Positions 8,186 to 17,477 of a stretch of 64,000 bases of DNA are shown one piece after another. Source of the stretch: JAKBEU01 sp036172095 (GTDB lineage Bacteria; Patescibacteriota; Microgenomatia; UBA1406; GWC2-37-13); assembly GCA_036172095.1 (NCBI GenBank), contig JAVHSH010000023.1, positions 1-64,000 on the forward strand, in the 5' to 3' direction. Each line of letters opens with the position of its first letter. Positions within the stretch are counted from its first letter, which is position 1. The translations under genes and the position numbers were made by a program. The notes below the pieces were generated by a model that worked only from the letters and a program-made list of their open reading frames with translations, did not search any database and was not told the origin of the DNA.

Positions 8186-8929
8186 TTATTTCTTTGCACC
8201 AAATGCTTCAAAAAAAGTATTTGGCAATGTCATTATTATTTTTTCTGATGGGTCAGCTGAGATTTCCTTCAATGTCTGCAATGTACGAAGCTCAAGGGCT
8301 CCTTTAGCACTTGAAAGAATCTGGGCTGCTTCCGCAAGCTTCACTGATGCTTCCTTTTCACCTTCTGCCTTGATGATGCGGGCTTTCTTGTCGCGTTCTG
8401 CTTCTGCTTGTTGAGCCATTGCGCGTTTCATGTCTGCAGGAATTTCTATGTTTTGGATTTCGATGGCGAGGATATCGACTCCCCATTGATCAGCCGCAAC
8501 ATCAACGATTGATTTTATATGCTCAGCAATTTGAGCTCGTTTTGAAAGGACCTCATCAAGCGTAATGCTTCCGATGACATCACGAAGTGCTGTTTGTGCC
8601 TTTGCAGAAATCTGGCTTGCGAAATCCTGTACCTTAAACATGGCAACCGAAGGATTGACGACCTTAAAGCGGACAATCCCATCGACCATACAGGAGACAT
8701 TATCTCCTGTGATGGCTTCCTGTGTTGGAATGTCCATTACCTGCTCGCGAATGTCAACTATCGAAACGGATTCAAGTGGGACAAGTACTATGCTCAACCC
8801 AGGATCGATTGTGCGAGTATATTTTCCAAGAAAAAGCACAAGCCCTTTATATCCCTCTGGAACGACTCTAAAAAATTTGATTAAAAAGACAGCTCCAATA
8901 ACCAAAACCGGTACGATAAAATATTCCAT
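8186..8929 (-). CDS. SPFH/band 7 membrane protein (slipin/stomatin-like)
   Basis: Membrane-anchored scaffold protein of the SPFH family. It has an N-terminal membrane helix (about residues 3-20), the start of the band 7 domain VVPEGYKGLVLFLGKY, the strand IREQVMDIPTQEAITGDNV, and an alanine/glutamate-rich coiled coil (AMAQQAEAERDKKARIIKAE) before a hydrophobic C-terminal end. Length 247 is normal for slipins. In many genomes slipins pair with an NfeD protease; none is adjacent here. It lies between mraY and the HUMPS gene, with its own likely promoter in the 63-base gap upstream. Confidence 0.9.
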   Translation of the reverse strand: MEYFIVPVLVIGAVFLIKFFRVVPEGYKGLVLFLGKYTRTIDPGLSIVLVPLESVSIVDIREQVMDIPTQEAITGDNVSCMVDGIVRFKVVNPSVAMFKVQDFASQISAKAQTALRDVIGSITLDEVLSKRAQIAEHIKSIVDVAADQWGVDILAIEIQNIEIPADMKRAMAQQAEAERDKKARIIKAEGEKEASVKLAEAAQILSSAKGALELRTLQTLKEISADPSEKIIMTLPNTFFEAFGAKK

Positions 8930-8961
8930 AGGTAAGGGATGGTAATTTATATAGTACAGTT

Positions 8962-8990
8962 AGTATACATATACCTTTTTTTAAAGTAAA
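8962..8990 (-). promoter_or_regulatory. Candidate promoter for the SPFH gene
   Basis: On the minus strand TTTACT (8990-8985) and TATACT (8967-8962) are spaced by 17 bases in the 63-base gap after mraY. The predicted start would leave a leader of about 25 bases before the ATG at 8929 with no clear Shine-Dalgarno. Confidence 0.45.
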
Positions 8991-8992
8991 CC

Positions 8993-10030
8993 CTACTTCA
9001 TGAATGCAATCATGAGTCCAAGCACGGCGAAGAGGATACTAAGAATCCACACACGCATGACTATCTTTGGTTCTTCCCACCCTCTGTGTTGAAGGAGAAG
9101 ATGAAGTGGCGCCACCGCAAAGACTTTTTTCTTCCTGAATTTTTTACTCGATAATTGGATAAGTGACGTGCTTATTTCCAACACGAATACCCCTCCGATT
9201 ATGGGAAGTACGAATGCTTTTCCGAGTACAAGCCCGATGACTGCGAATGTCGCGCCGAACGAAAGTGCTCCTGTGTCTCCGAGCATAATACGTGCTGGCC
9301 AGATGTTGAAGTATAAAAACGCGACAAGCCCCCCCAGCCAAACAGCGATAAAAAGTGCTGTTGGCATATCGATAATAGAACGAGCGATTGCCCAAAATGC
9401 CGCGAGGGCAAAAAGCAGAACACCTGATGCAAGACCATCCAGTCCGTCGGTAATATTGATTGCGTTTGAAAACGCGACGATGATGAAGGCGGCGAATGGA
9501 ATATACCAAAGTTGCATGTTATAAACTCCAAGGAAAGGAATATGCATGATATTGATCTTGAGCTCAGAGAATAACCAAAAAGCCGCAACGAGCGCAAGGA
9601 TAATCTCGAGAATCAATTTATGTCTCAATCGTAGTCCAAAAAACTGCGTCTTTTGCCATTGGAACATTTTTGAAAAATCATCATACAATCCGATAAGTGC
9701 AAAGCCCACGAATGAAAACAGTATTATCTTGACTTCTGAACCAAATGCGGGATAGTTTGCTTGGAATGGCTTACGGATGAACAAAAAGACCATGAGGAAA
9801 ATCGCGTAGAGAATGATGGTCGTGAGCACGATCAGAATTCCTCCCCCAACAGGGGTCCCTTGTTTGTGATTGTGTAGTTTGTCGAAAATCGGTGTAGGAT
9901 TGTTAAACGCATCTTTTGTATGTTGATCTCTCCTCTGGATTTTCAATCGATACAGAAGGTTTATATAAGGGACAATCAAGAGAAAATTAATGATGAACGC
10001 AACGAAGGTGGCAAATAAATATAATGCCAT
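8993..10030 (-). CDS. mraY: Phospho-N-acetylmuramoyl-pentapeptide transferase MraY
   Basis: Polytopic enzyme that transfers phospho-MurNAc-pentapeptide to undecaprenyl phosphate, making lipid I. About ten membrane segments are visible in 345 residues. Diagnostic motifs are QRRDQHTKDAFNNPTP near the N-terminus, FVGFALIGLYDDFSKMF, NAINITDGLDGLASG and MLGDTGALSFGATFA, holding the conserved aspartates, and the C-terminal APLHLLLQHRGWEEPKIVMR with the HHH-like loop (here HLLLQHRGWEE). It follows dgkA by one base. Confidence 0.95.
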   Translation of the reverse strand: MALYLFATFVAFIINFLLIVPYINLLYRLKIQRRDQHTKDAFNNPTPIFDKLHNHKQGTPVGGGILIVLTTIILYAIFLMVFLFIRKPFQANYPAFGSEVKIILFSFVGFALIGLYDDFSKMFQWQKTQFFGLRLRHKLILEIILALVAAFWLFSELKINIMHIPFLGVYNMQLWYIPFAAFIIVAFSNAINITDGLDGLASGVLLFALAAFWAIARSIIDMPTALFIAVWLGGLVAFLYFNIWPARIMLGDTGALSFGATFAVIGLVLGKAFVLPIIGGVFVLEISTSLIQLSSKKFRKKKVFAVAPLHLLLQHRGWEEPKIVMRVWILSILFAVLGLMIAFMK

Positions 10031-10031
10031 A

Positions 10032-10394
10032 TCAGATGAACAATTGGATAATGCGGGGAACGAATATAAAGCCCGTCATAACTATTGACCCAAACGCGAA
10101 TATAAGCATAGCGGCAGCTGCGGTGTCTTTTGCGACCTTTATATCAGGCCGAATGGCTTCATCGATTGCATCACATGTTTCCTCTATTGCTGTGTTAACG
10201 GTCTCTATAACCAACCCAAGTGTTATAAGTAATCCAATTGTCAGGAACTCCGCATAACGTATGTGGAAAAAGACTCCACCCCCTATTGAAAGAATAGAGA
10301 GAAAGAGATGAATGCGATAATTCGGTTGCGTCGATAGTGCTGCAACGAGCCCGTCGAAGGCGTGTTTGAATGAAATTGTGTGTTTTCGTAGCAT
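10032..10394 (-). CDS. dgkA: Undecaprenol/diacylglycerol kinase (DgkA family)
   Basis: Small three-helix membrane kinase. Residues 1-30 carry the amphipathic start with FKHAFDGLVAAL and NYRIHL, and the catalytic motif VIETVNTAIEETCDAIDE follows, with the Glu of NTAIE, then VAKDTAAAAMLI. Length 120 is typical. In Gram-positive bacteria this family phosphorylates undecaprenol, recycling the lipid carrier used by MraY, MurG and MurJ; its position between yvcK and mraY favours that role. Confidence 0.92.
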   Translation of the reverse strand: MLRKHTISFKHAFDGLVAALSTQPNYRIHLFLSILSIGGGVFFHIRYAEFLTIGLLITLGLVIETVNTAIEETCDAIDEAIRPDIKVAKDTAAAAMLIFAFGSIVMTGFIFVPRIIQLFI

Positions 10395-10400
10395 ACGCTA

Positions 10401-11369
10401 TTATAGTAATTCTATCACTGCCTTTGCAAGCCGGGAGCTTTCATGACGCAAAATACTTCGCGCATACGAAGAGATTTTATCGGCAGCATTTTGAACAACA
10501 GGCGTATTATCAGCGATATTCGCATGGACAACCCTCTTATCTTTTCCTAAATCATCAATAATCGCATGCTCATTATGTGTCTCATACCAGCTGACAATAG
10601 ACTCATTAAGCTCTCCTTTATGCATGATTATGGTATCGACTTTTCTTCCCATATATTTTTCAATATCGCGGACGTGGTCTCTGGCGGTGTAGTCATTTGT
10701 CTGGCCTGACTTCGTCATAAGATTGACGACATAGACAATTTTAGCTTTTGTTTTTTGTAACGCCTCGCGCACTCCATCAACAAGAAAAAGAGGAATGATG
10801 CTTGTGTATAAATCTCCTGGGCCAATCACAATCATGTCTGACTCTGCGATTTGAAGGAGTGTCGGAGGATATGCGGAAACGTTCGGCTCCAAAAAGGCCC
10901 TTTTTATCGTCGTTTGCACATGTAAATCGCTATCGATATCGGCCTCGCCTTTAACTATTGTCCCGTTAGCATACTCGACACAGAGATGCGTTTTTTTATG
11001 TGTTACAGGTAACACCTTTCCCTTTGTCTTTAAGACAAAAGATGCTGTTTCCAATACTTCATCATAATTTTTCGAAACCTTTTCGAGAGCAGATAAAAAG
11101 ATATTACCGAAGTTATGGCCTTCGAAATCACCATTATCAAATCGATAGAGAAATAAACGTCGCCACAAATCGGGCGCTTCGGAGAGCGCAACGAAGCACT
11201 GTCGAATATCTCCAGGAGGAAGTACACCGAGTTGTACTCGAAGCCTCCCGGTGGAACCGCCTGAGTCCATCATATTGACGATAACGCCAAGATCGACATC
11301 ATGTTGTTTTAGGCCTGAAAGGACGACAAAGGTCCCCGTCCCACCACCCATTACTGTGATTTTTTTCAT
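10401..11369 (-). CDS. yvcK: YvcK/CofD-like gluconeogenesis and cell-shape factor
   Basis: YvcK proteins bind UDP-sugars and tune carbon flux toward peptidoglycan precursors. The start MKKITVMGGGTGTFVVLSGL is the conserved glycine-rich loop, followed by NMMDSGGSTGRLR and LPPGDIRQCFVALSE, all hallmarks of the family, and later IVIGPGDLYTSIIPLFLVDG. Length 322 is usual. Unlike the common whiA-yvcK-rapZ arrangement, here it sits inside the wall cluster between the GlmU-like gene and dgkA, consistent with a link to UDP-GlcNAc supply. Confidence 0.93.
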   Translation of the reverse strand: MKKITVMGGGTGTFVVLSGLKQHDVDLGVIVNMMDSGGSTGRLRVQLGVLPPGDIRQCFVALSEAPDLWRRLFLYRFDNGDFEGHNFGNIFLSALEKVSKNYDEVLETASFVLKTKGKVLPVTHKKTHLCVEYANGTIVKGEADIDSDLHVQTTIKRAFLEPNVSAYPPTLLQIAESDMIVIGPGDLYTSIIPLFLVDGVREALQKTKAKIVYVVNLMTKSGQTNDYTARDHVRDIEKYMGRKVDTIIMHKGELNESIVSWYETHNEHAIIDDLGKDKRVVHANIADNTPVVQNAADKISSYARSILRHESSRLAKAVIELL

Positions 11370-11375
11370 AATAAA

Positions 11376-12584
11376 TTATTTATCTTTCGTAACGATCTCA
11401 CCAGGCAAAACAAATGCGCCTGAGGATAATTTCACCCCTGGATAGGTACTTGAATTTACACCAATTTTTACGTTTTTACCCGCAATTAATCCAAACTTTG
11501 CATTACCGCTATCAACAAGTGTTTTTTTGACAGGGGTTTTGACTGTTTTTTTATCAAAACGGTAATTTGCTGTTACAGCTCCCGCTCCCATTGATGTATG
11601 AGCGCCCAAAACCGAGTCTCCAACATAATTGCGATGAAGCATAACACCTTCTCCGAGATAGGACCGGGCAACTTCGCAACCGGATCCGACAATACAGCTA
11701 TTATTTATCGTGCTGTTTCGGATGAGTGAATGATCGCCAACAAGAACATTCTCTGCGATATAACAAGGGCCAGAGATTTTCGAGAACGCGCCAATTTTGG
11801 CATTCTTACCGATAGACACTGTTCCGTCAATAATGGCAGTTGGATGAATTGAAGCCGTTGAATCAATATTTTTCTCCAAACCATGTTTGAAAAAATAGTC
11901 CTGCATCGATAAGACATGCCAGCTATATTTGAGCGTCGTCCAGTCTCCCTCATATTTGTAGCACGTAGCTGGTTTTTGTCTCATCAAAGCACTCATCCCC
12001 CACTCATATTGATCATCAGTTGAAGGTAACGCTTTCAACTCTCCAATGAATTGCTCGACTTTTGGGAAATAATCCACGACCAATCGTACGTATTCCGAAG
12101 GAACTTTTGAAGGAAGTGGTTTTTCAACTATTTCCACCGCTTTCCCATCGGCAAACCGCACGTATCCGCTTGGAGTATATGTATCCATTCGTTTTGCTGC
12201 AAATCCAAGAAGAGTGCTTTCAGCTTTTGTCTGAGTAATCAATGTGGGAATAAATGAAAAATCAATCAAATCATTTCCATTGAAAATAATCACATCGTCG
12301 GAAAGGAGTTTCTCTGCAGCAAGAACTGCATCAGCCATCCCACCATCTATCTTTGTTTGGGAGATAAACTGCACAGTGTATGAAGAAAGATCTGTACGAA
12401 TTGCAGAATCACTGGTAGGATTTGTCACAACAATAATCTCCTCAGCAAAATTAGAAATTGATTCTACAATGTGTTGCAGTACTGTCTTTCCGTTAAACCG
12501 GTAACAGACTTTATTTTCCAGTGGATAAAATCTATCCCCATCTCCCCCTGCCAAAATCAATGCTTTCTTAATGGATTTTGTCAT
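11376..12584 (-). CDS. GlmU-like sugar-1-phosphate nucleotidyltransferase with left-handed beta-helix
   Basis: Two-domain enzyme of 402 residues. The N-terminal nucleotidyltransferase domain opens KALILAGGDGDRFYPLENK and contains GNDLIDFSFIPTL; the C-terminal half has hexapeptide repeats (ASIHPTAIIDGTVSIGKNAK, then GPCYIAENVLVGD) that fold as a left-handed beta-helix. It resembles GlmU, which makes UDP-GlcNAc from GlcN-1-P, and related glucose-1-phosphate transferases. The GlmU acetyltransferase end is only partly recognisable. Sitting directly before murA (first user of UDP-GlcNAc) favours UDP-GlcNAc synthesis; the true sugar and nucleotide are not proven. Confidence 0.78.
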   Translation of the reverse strand: MTKSIKKALILAGGDGDRFYPLENKVCYRFNGKTVLQHIVESISNFAEEIIVVTNPTSDSAIRTDLSSYTVQFISQTKIDGGMADAVLAAEKLLSDDVIIFNGNDLIDFSFIPTLITQTKAESTLLGFAAKRMDTYTPSGYVRFADGKAVEIVEKPLPSKVPSEYVRLVVDYFPKVEQFIGELKALPSTDDQYEWGMSALMRQKPATCYKYEGDWTTLKYSWHVLSMQDYFFKHGLEKNIDSTASIHPTAIIDGTVSIGKNAKIGAFSKISGPCYIAENVLVGDHSLIRNSTINNSCIVGSGCEVARSYLGEGVMLHRNYVGDSVLGAHTSMGAGAVTANYRFDKKTVKTPVKKTLVDSGNAKFGLIAGKNVKIGVNSSTYPGVKLSSGAFVLPGEIVTKDK

Positions 12585-12599
12585 ATGCGTTTTCTAAAT

Positions 12600-13925
12600 T
12601 TATATTCGTTCTATCGTCCCGCCCAACTGAGTAACTTTTTCTACGAATCGTTCATATCCTCGTTCCAAAATAGAAACACCATTCACGATTGTTTCGCCCG
12701 GAACCAGTAATGCTGCAATCGCAAGCGTTGCTCCTGCTCGAAGATCGGTCACTGTTAGGACTCCACTATGGAGTTGTTGGGGACCATATATCTTTATCGC
12801 TTGTTTATACACCTTCTCTGAATCATAAGTAAAGTGGTAGTATTGTTTTGGGTTGGGGACCGGTGTCGTATCGTATTCGATATTCGCCCCGAGCTTTTGT
12901 AGCTCACTTACGAATGCAAACCTATTCTCAAATACACGCTCGTGGACTGTGGATACGCCCTGTGCCTGCGTCATGAGGACAACCCAATTTTGTTGCCAAT
13001 CGGTCATGAACCCAGGATGGGGCACCGTCTCTACCTGAGTTGCACTGATAGGACCGGCATAGTAAAAACGGATTTTATCGGATGTAAGCATCTCAACGCC
13101 ACCACCGCATTTCTTTACGACTTTGATGAACTCATCGAGAAGATTTGGGTTAATGGGACCAACGGTCACATCCCCTTTCGTAATGAGTCCAAGCACAGCG
13201 AAAGTCACTGCTTCATTTCGATCAGACACGATTGAATATGGTTTCTTTTGAACAAGTGACGTGACGCCAGTTACGACAATTGAGGAACCTTCCCGATGGA
13301 TTTGTGCTCCTGCTTCATTAAAAAATGAGATGAGGTCATCGATTTCTGGTTCAAGTGCGGCATTATGAATCGTCACCGTGCCCTCGGCAAATAGTGACAG
13401 CATAATCATAAACTCCGTCCCCGTATGGGATGGTTTTTCAAAAGTGTATGTGCCATGCGTCTTTCCGGGAAGTTTTGCATGATAGTAGCCCGTCGCATGA
13501 TCATACTCGACGATTCCGCCAAGCTCCTTCAGTCCGTTCATGATGCGATCAATGGGACGAGCACCGATACGACAGCCGCCCGGATTTGGAATGTGTGCTT
13601 CTTTGAATTTTTTTAGCAGAGGTGCAAAAAGAAGGAATGTCGACCTTATTTTTGATCCATGGAGTAAGTCAACCGTGTTGCTTTTGAGTGCAGTGCCATC
13701 GACTACGACTGTACTTGAACCAATAAACTCCGCAGTCGCACCAAGTTCAACGAATAGATGAAGTAGTTCATCCAAATCCCGGATTCTTGGTACATTTTTG
13801 AGAGTCACCTTTCCATCAAAAAGCAGTGCTCCGATGACCATCTTCAGTGCGGCATTTTTCGCTCCAGAAAGGATTACTTCGCCAACCAGTTTTTTTCCGC
13901 CTTGTATTCGATATGCGTCTTCCAT
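12600..13925 (-). CDS. murA: UDP-N-acetylglucosamine 1-carboxyvinyltransferase MurA
   Basis: Commits UDP-GlcNAc to peptidoglycan by adding enolpyruvate from PEP. K23-N24 lie in VILSGAKNAALK, and the loop NPGGCRIGARPID holds C118, the residue alkylated by fosfomycin. A later PHPGFMTDWQQNWV carries the conserved Asp of the PGFPTD motif. Length 441 is slightly longer than the usual 420. An AAGGAG Shine-Dalgarno lies 6 bases before the ATG, inside the murB stop region, so it is coupled to murB. Confidence 0.95.
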   Translation of the reverse strand: MEDAYRIQGGKKLVGEVILSGAKNAALKMVIGALLFDGKVTLKNVPRIRDLDELLHLFVELGATAEFIGSSTVVVDGTALKSNTVDLLHGSKIRSTFLLFAPLLKKFKEAHIPNPGGCRIGARPIDRIMNGLKELGGIVEYDHATGYYHAKLPGKTHGTYTFEKPSHTGTEFMIMLSLFAEGTVTIHNAALEPEIDDLISFFNEAGAQIHREGSSIVVTGVTSLVQKKPYSIVSDRNEAVTFAVLGLITKGDVTVGPINPNLLDEFIKVVKKCGGGVEMLTSDKIRFYYAGPISATQVETVPHPGFMTDWQQNWVVLMTQAQGVSTVHERVFENRFAFVSELQKLGANIEYDTTPVPNPKQYYHFTYDSEKVYKQAIKIYGPQQLHSGVLTVTDLRAGATLAIAALLVPGETIVNGVSILERGYERFVEKVTQLGGTIERI

Positions 13926-13928
13926 AAA

Positions 13929-14876
13929 TCACTCCTTAGAGACAATTTGTACTTCTTCTTTCAGTATAATCCCAAATTTTTCCTTCACTCGAGCTTTTAT
14001 TGTCTGGACCATTGTGGCCAAATCTTCTGGCTTCGAGAGACCGGCATCAGTATTTACAATAAAGTTTGCGTGGACTTGCGAAACGCTAAAACTTCCGACT
14101 GAATATCCTTTCAATCCACATTTATCAATAAGATATCCCGCAGACTTTGTCGGAAGATGATGGATATTCTGGTCTTTTTCCGATATGTTCCTGAAATAAC
14201 ATCCACAGGTCGCGACGCCGACTGGTTGTGTTATCTTCCTATACTCAATCGCCTCCATCGCGCGTAACCGTAATATATTTTTATCAACCTTCTTTAGTTT
14301 GAAAGTCGCTGAAAGAAGGATTTCTTTTGTTTCTTGCAATAAACTGTAATCGTAGGCAAACCGAAAATATGCCTTATCGACTGTTTTTACGACGCCATTC
14401 TTGTCCATGAGTTGCGCAGATATGAGTGTATCGCCAACATAAGTTATAGGCTTCGTCCATTTTGAATTCATATAAACAGCGCCCCCGACTGTTCCTGGAA
14501 GGCCTTTATGATATTCAAAACCTTCCGTGCCCATAGCTATAGTTCGTTCTACGAGTATCGACATCTGTGTACCTGAACCAACTGTAACATCCATATATTT
14601 TCCGTCATCCTTTGCGATGATTGACTGGAAGGAGTTGCGCACGACGAGTCCTGCAATATGGGAAGAAGTGAATATCGCGTTTGAACCGCCTCCCAAGAGG
14701 ATAAATGGGATATGGAGCTTGTGGGCAGCTTGTGCCGCATTTGACAAATCAGCCTCAGATTGAGCTTCAAAAAAATACTGAGCTACTGTGTGCAGGCGCA
14801 TGGAAAGATAGGGAAACAAATCCACCTGTCCCAATACTCTTTCTTTGCCTAATAATTCAGCGAGTTGATTTTCCAT
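13929..14876 (-). CDS. murB: UDP-N-acetylenolpyruvoylglucosamine reductase MurB
   Basis: FAD enzyme that reduces the MurA product to UDP-MurNAc using NADPH. Motifs: ILLGGGSNAIFTSSHIAG (FAD binding), GLPGTVGGAVYMNS, CGCYFRN, and SAGYLIDKCGLKGYSVG followed by HANFIVNT. The catalytic acid position normally Ser in GS-x-F-[KR]-N is Cys here (GCYFRN). The Glu of ILKEEV near the end fits the other catalytic residue. I start at the ATG at 14876; the frame opens at a TTG 12 bases upstream. It overlaps the murC end by 20 bases. Confidence 0.92.
   Translation of the reverse strand: MENQLAELLGKERVLGQVDLFPYLSMRLHTVAQYFFEAQSEADLSNAAQAAHKLHIPFILLGGGSNAIFTSSHIAGLVVRNSFQSIIAKDDGKYMDVTVGSGTQMSILVERTIAMGTEGFEYHKGLPGTVGGAVYMNSKWTKPITYVGDTLISAQLMDKNGVVKTVDKAYFRFAYDYSLLQETKEILLSATFKLKKVDKNILRLRAMEAIEYRKITQPVGVATCGCYFRNISEKDQNIHHLPTKSAGYLIDKCGLKGYSVGSFSVSQVHANFIVNTDAGLSKPEDLATMVQTIKARVKEKFGIILKEEVQIVSKE
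13932..13937 (-). promoter_or_regulatory. Canonical Shine-Dalgarno AAGGAG of murA
   Basis: AAGGAG on the minus strand, 6 bases from the murA ATG and overlapping the last codons of murB. It stands out because most gene starts in the window have no such motif. Confidence 0.7.
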
Positions 14877-16278
14877 TGAGTAGTCCAATTATATCATCTT
14901 TTAGCTTGTAAATATCCCCCGCACCAAGTGTGACGACCACGTCCCCTGGATGCCATTTTTCGGTCAAACTAGCAAGAAGGCTCTTTTTTTCATCATAGGC
15001 AAAAAATGTACTCGCTCCTGCGCCCTGCGCAAGACGGGCAAGTTCAGCTGAAGTGATATGGAATTGTGTAGAATTCTCCCGAGCAGAGGCGAAGATAGGG
15101 AGAAGATAGGTAAAATCAGCCTGGGAAAGCTCCGCAATAAATGCATCTTTCAGCTCTTCCGTACGCGAAAATGTGTGAGGTTGAAAGAGAATATGGAGTT
15201 TTTTGCCTGGAAAACGACTTTTGAGAGCTTTTATCGTAGCTGAAATCTCGGCAGGGTGATGTCCATAATCATCTATTAAATAGGAGTTTGAGTCTGTCCA
15301 GACTGTCTCCATACGCCGTTTTGCTCCAGTGAATCCGGAGACTGCCTGTCGTATTTCCTCAGCTTCAAAACCAAGCTCAAAAAGTGTAGCTACCACGCCT
15401 GAACAGTTGAGGATGTTTTTTTCTCCGAATAAGAGGGATGTGAAAACTCCTTGGGACACTCCTTGTTTCAAAAGCTCAAATGAAATCCCTGATGGTCGTG
15501 CCTGTGGATTGAGGATTTGGTAATTACAATCGTCTGTCATCCCATAGATGCATGGCTTTTTTGACTGAAATGTAGATAGTATGGAGCGAATGACGGGATC
15601 ATCGCCACACAGGATAGCATTTCGTGCCTGCGAAAAGAACTGTATGAATGTCTTTTTAGTCATTTCGAGGCTCTCATAGACATCTGGATGGTCAAAATCG
15701 ATATTAGTACAAAGCGCGTAGGTCGGGTGAAGAAAGAGGAGTTTGGGTGTTTTGTCCTTTGGAGGGTGGACACCATACTCATCAGCCTCGACAACCATAT
15801 AGTCTGAGTCGGTTACCTGTCCTCCACCTGCTCCACCAAAAGGTGGCGCTCCGATAAGGAATGATGGATTCTTGTTTAGCTTCTGGAGGGCCCACGCAAG
15901 AAGCGAGGAAGTCGTCGTCTTTCCATGGCATCCAGCCACTGCGAGGGAATAGGGAAACCTATCGACTAATTCGCCTACAAGTTGAGGCTGATTTACCAAT
16001 ATCATTCCTTTGGCAAGGGCAGCTTTCGCGAGAGGGTTATCTTCCCCCCCATGCGCAGCGGAATAGACAAATACATCGTATCCGTTGAGGCTATTTATAT
16101 CTGTAAAGTCTGTGGAGAATGTAATCGAGTGCTCAGTTAAAGCTATATCGGTGATAAACTCCTCGGGCACATCGACACCTGATACCTTTTTACCCATTTG
16201 TTGGAGCATGACGGCAATATTTGCCATTGCAGCTCCTTTAATTCCGAGAAGAAAATAGGATGATTTATCAAGAATCAT
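14857..16278 (-). CDS. murC: UDP-N-acetylmuramate L-alanine ligase MurC
   Basis: First Mur ligase, adding L-Ala to UDP-MurNAc. N-terminal Rossmann part YFLLGIKGAAMANIAVML, P-loop VAGCHGKTTTSSLLAWAL, central TNIDFDHPDVYES and YGMTDD, then LIDDYGHHPAEISATIKAL, which is diagnostic for MurC/Mpl, and FQPHTFSRTEEL. Length 473 is standard. The murein-recycling ligase Mpl is the alternative, but position just before murB and murA, and no other MurC in view, make MurC the better call. A TATAAT ends 5 bases before the ATG, which is probably too close to be its promoter. Confidence 0.92.
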   Translation of the reverse strand: MILDKSSYFLLGIKGAAMANIAVMLQQMGKKVSGVDVPEEFITDIALTEHSITFSTDFTDINSLNGYDVFVYSAAHGGEDNPLAKAALAKGMILVNQPQLVGELVDRFPYSLAVAGCHGKTTTSSLLAWALQKLNKNPSFLIGAPPFGGAGGGQVTDSDYMVVEADEYGVHPPKDKTPKLLFLHPTYALCTNIDFDHPDVYESLEMTKKTFIQFFSQARNAILCGDDPVIRSILSTFQSKKPCIYGMTDDCNYQILNPQARPSGISFELLKQGVSQGVFTSLLFGEKNILNCSGVVATLFELGFEAEEIRQAVSGFTGAKRRMETVWTDSNSYLIDDYGHHPAEISATIKALKSRFPGKKLHILFQPHTFSRTEELKDAFIAELSQADFTYLLPIFASARENSTQFHITSAELARLAQGAGASTFFAYDEKKSLLASLTEKWHPGDVVVTLGAGDIYKLKDDIIGLLNGKSTR

Positions 16279-16312
16279 GCTCTATTATACCTAATTTATG
16301 GGGAGGCAGGCT

Positions 16313-17476
16313 TTATTGTCCTTTCAGAAAGTAATTCTTGAGCTCGCTTACTTGATCGATAAGGACGGTGTTCATACCTAATATCAAAACGAAGATAACG
16401 ATAAGGGAACTTCCTCCTAGGAAAATTCCTCCCATCATCGCGACAATTGCAGCGCCTGCTGTTGTAATGATATTATCCATTCCGACACCAATAAGTGCAT
16501 CCCCTATCCGTCCTTTGGGATTGACAGAATAATTATGAATAACAAGCATTTCACCTAAACAGCCAATAAGTCCAGCGCATACTCCCGCGATAACTGCTGG
16601 CATATGTGTTGTGTGACTGAGTGTCTCGATTGCGCGTACCATACTCTCAGCAGCAAAAAAAATAACGATTCCTGAGAGGAATAAATGGAATAAAACAAGC
16701 ACTGTTTTTGCCTTTTTATAATATTGTTCCGCTTGGGCAATATCTGGAATTTTACTTTCTTTCCTCTGTGTTTTCCTGAAGCTATACATGATGAATCCCG
16801 CAAGGATGAAGATAACCACTCCGACTGGTTGAATAAGCTGATATAAATCTTCTCCCATGCGCAATCCCGGTACTTGCACTTTCCCGAACAATACCATACT
16901 TACGGCAACCGTGGTAGTGAGAAGCGTAAGAGCTGTGAGGATTTTGATTGTCGCATCAAATTCTGACGGGTGAGGTTTCCTAGTATGTATATCAAAGGGC
17001 GTAACCATTCCGCCAGTTGGAATACCGGGAAACATCAGAATAGCCTTCCCTATTTTGTTTGCCCTATTTTGTCGATAGACACACCATGCGGCATGCCCTA
17101 TATTGTAGATATTCGACCCAAATGTTGTCGAGGCTGCTATGATTGCGTAGTTGATGGCACGAAGGGCATCAATTGATCGTAAATTCAAACTGATGATGGC
17201 GGCAACAATACCTAAAATCATATCCGGAAATGCTGTTCCTAGCGATTGAAGAAGGCCGCCAGCTAGTTTCGTACGTTCACTAAGTACCTCAGTTGTTTCC
17301 TCTATAATTTTTGCAGACGAACTGAGCAGATAAAAGGCTCCTATTCCTAAAATGATGACAATGCTCATTATTTGCACCGGAATATTATCAAGTTGCAGCA
17401 GTGGGATCATGACGAATCGCATCAAAACTGCTGTTCCTAATAACATGACAAAAAAGAGGAGTTTGTTCGTTTTCAT
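16313..17476 (-). CDS. Sodium/calcium exchanger-like membrane protein (CaCA superfamily)
   Basis: Polytopic protein of 387 residues with about eleven hydrophobic segments. Two inverted alpha-repeat-like segments are visible: LLQSLGTAFPDMILGIVAA in the first half and AGLIGCLGEMLVIHN then GDALIGVGMDNIITT in the second, with acidic residues (Asp and Glu) at the positions that bind cations in this superfamily. The middle holds a charged cytoplasmic loop (RKTQRKESKIPDIAQAEQYY). Likely a cation/proton or cation/sodium exchanger; the ion is not predictable. It interrupts the wall genes between pgeF and murC. Confidence 0.72.
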   Translation of the reverse strand: MKTNKLLFFVMLLGTAVLMRFVMIPLLQLDNIPVQIMSIVIILGIGAFYLLSSSAKIIEETTEVLSERTKLAGGLLQSLGTAFPDMILGIVAAIISLNLRSIDALRAINYAIIAASTTFGSNIYNIGHAAWCVYRQNRANKIGKAILMFPGIPTGGMVTPFDIHTRKPHPSEFDATIKILTALTLLTTTVAVSMVLFGKVQVPGLRMGEDLYQLIQPVGVVIFILAGFIMYSFRKTQRKESKIPDIAQAEQYYKKAKTVLVLFHLFLSGIVIFFAAESMVRAIETLSHTTHMPAVIAGVCAGLIGCLGEMLVIHNYSVNPKGRIGDALIGVGMDNIITTAGAAIVAMMGGIFLGGSSLIVIFVLILGMNTVLIDQVSELKNYFLKGQ

Positions 17477-17477
17477 A

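Noticed and set aside
16279..16289. TATAAT upstream of murC as a promoter
   Set aside because: It ends only 5 bases before the ATG and has no -35; the same holds for TATAAT-like runs before dgkA and murL.
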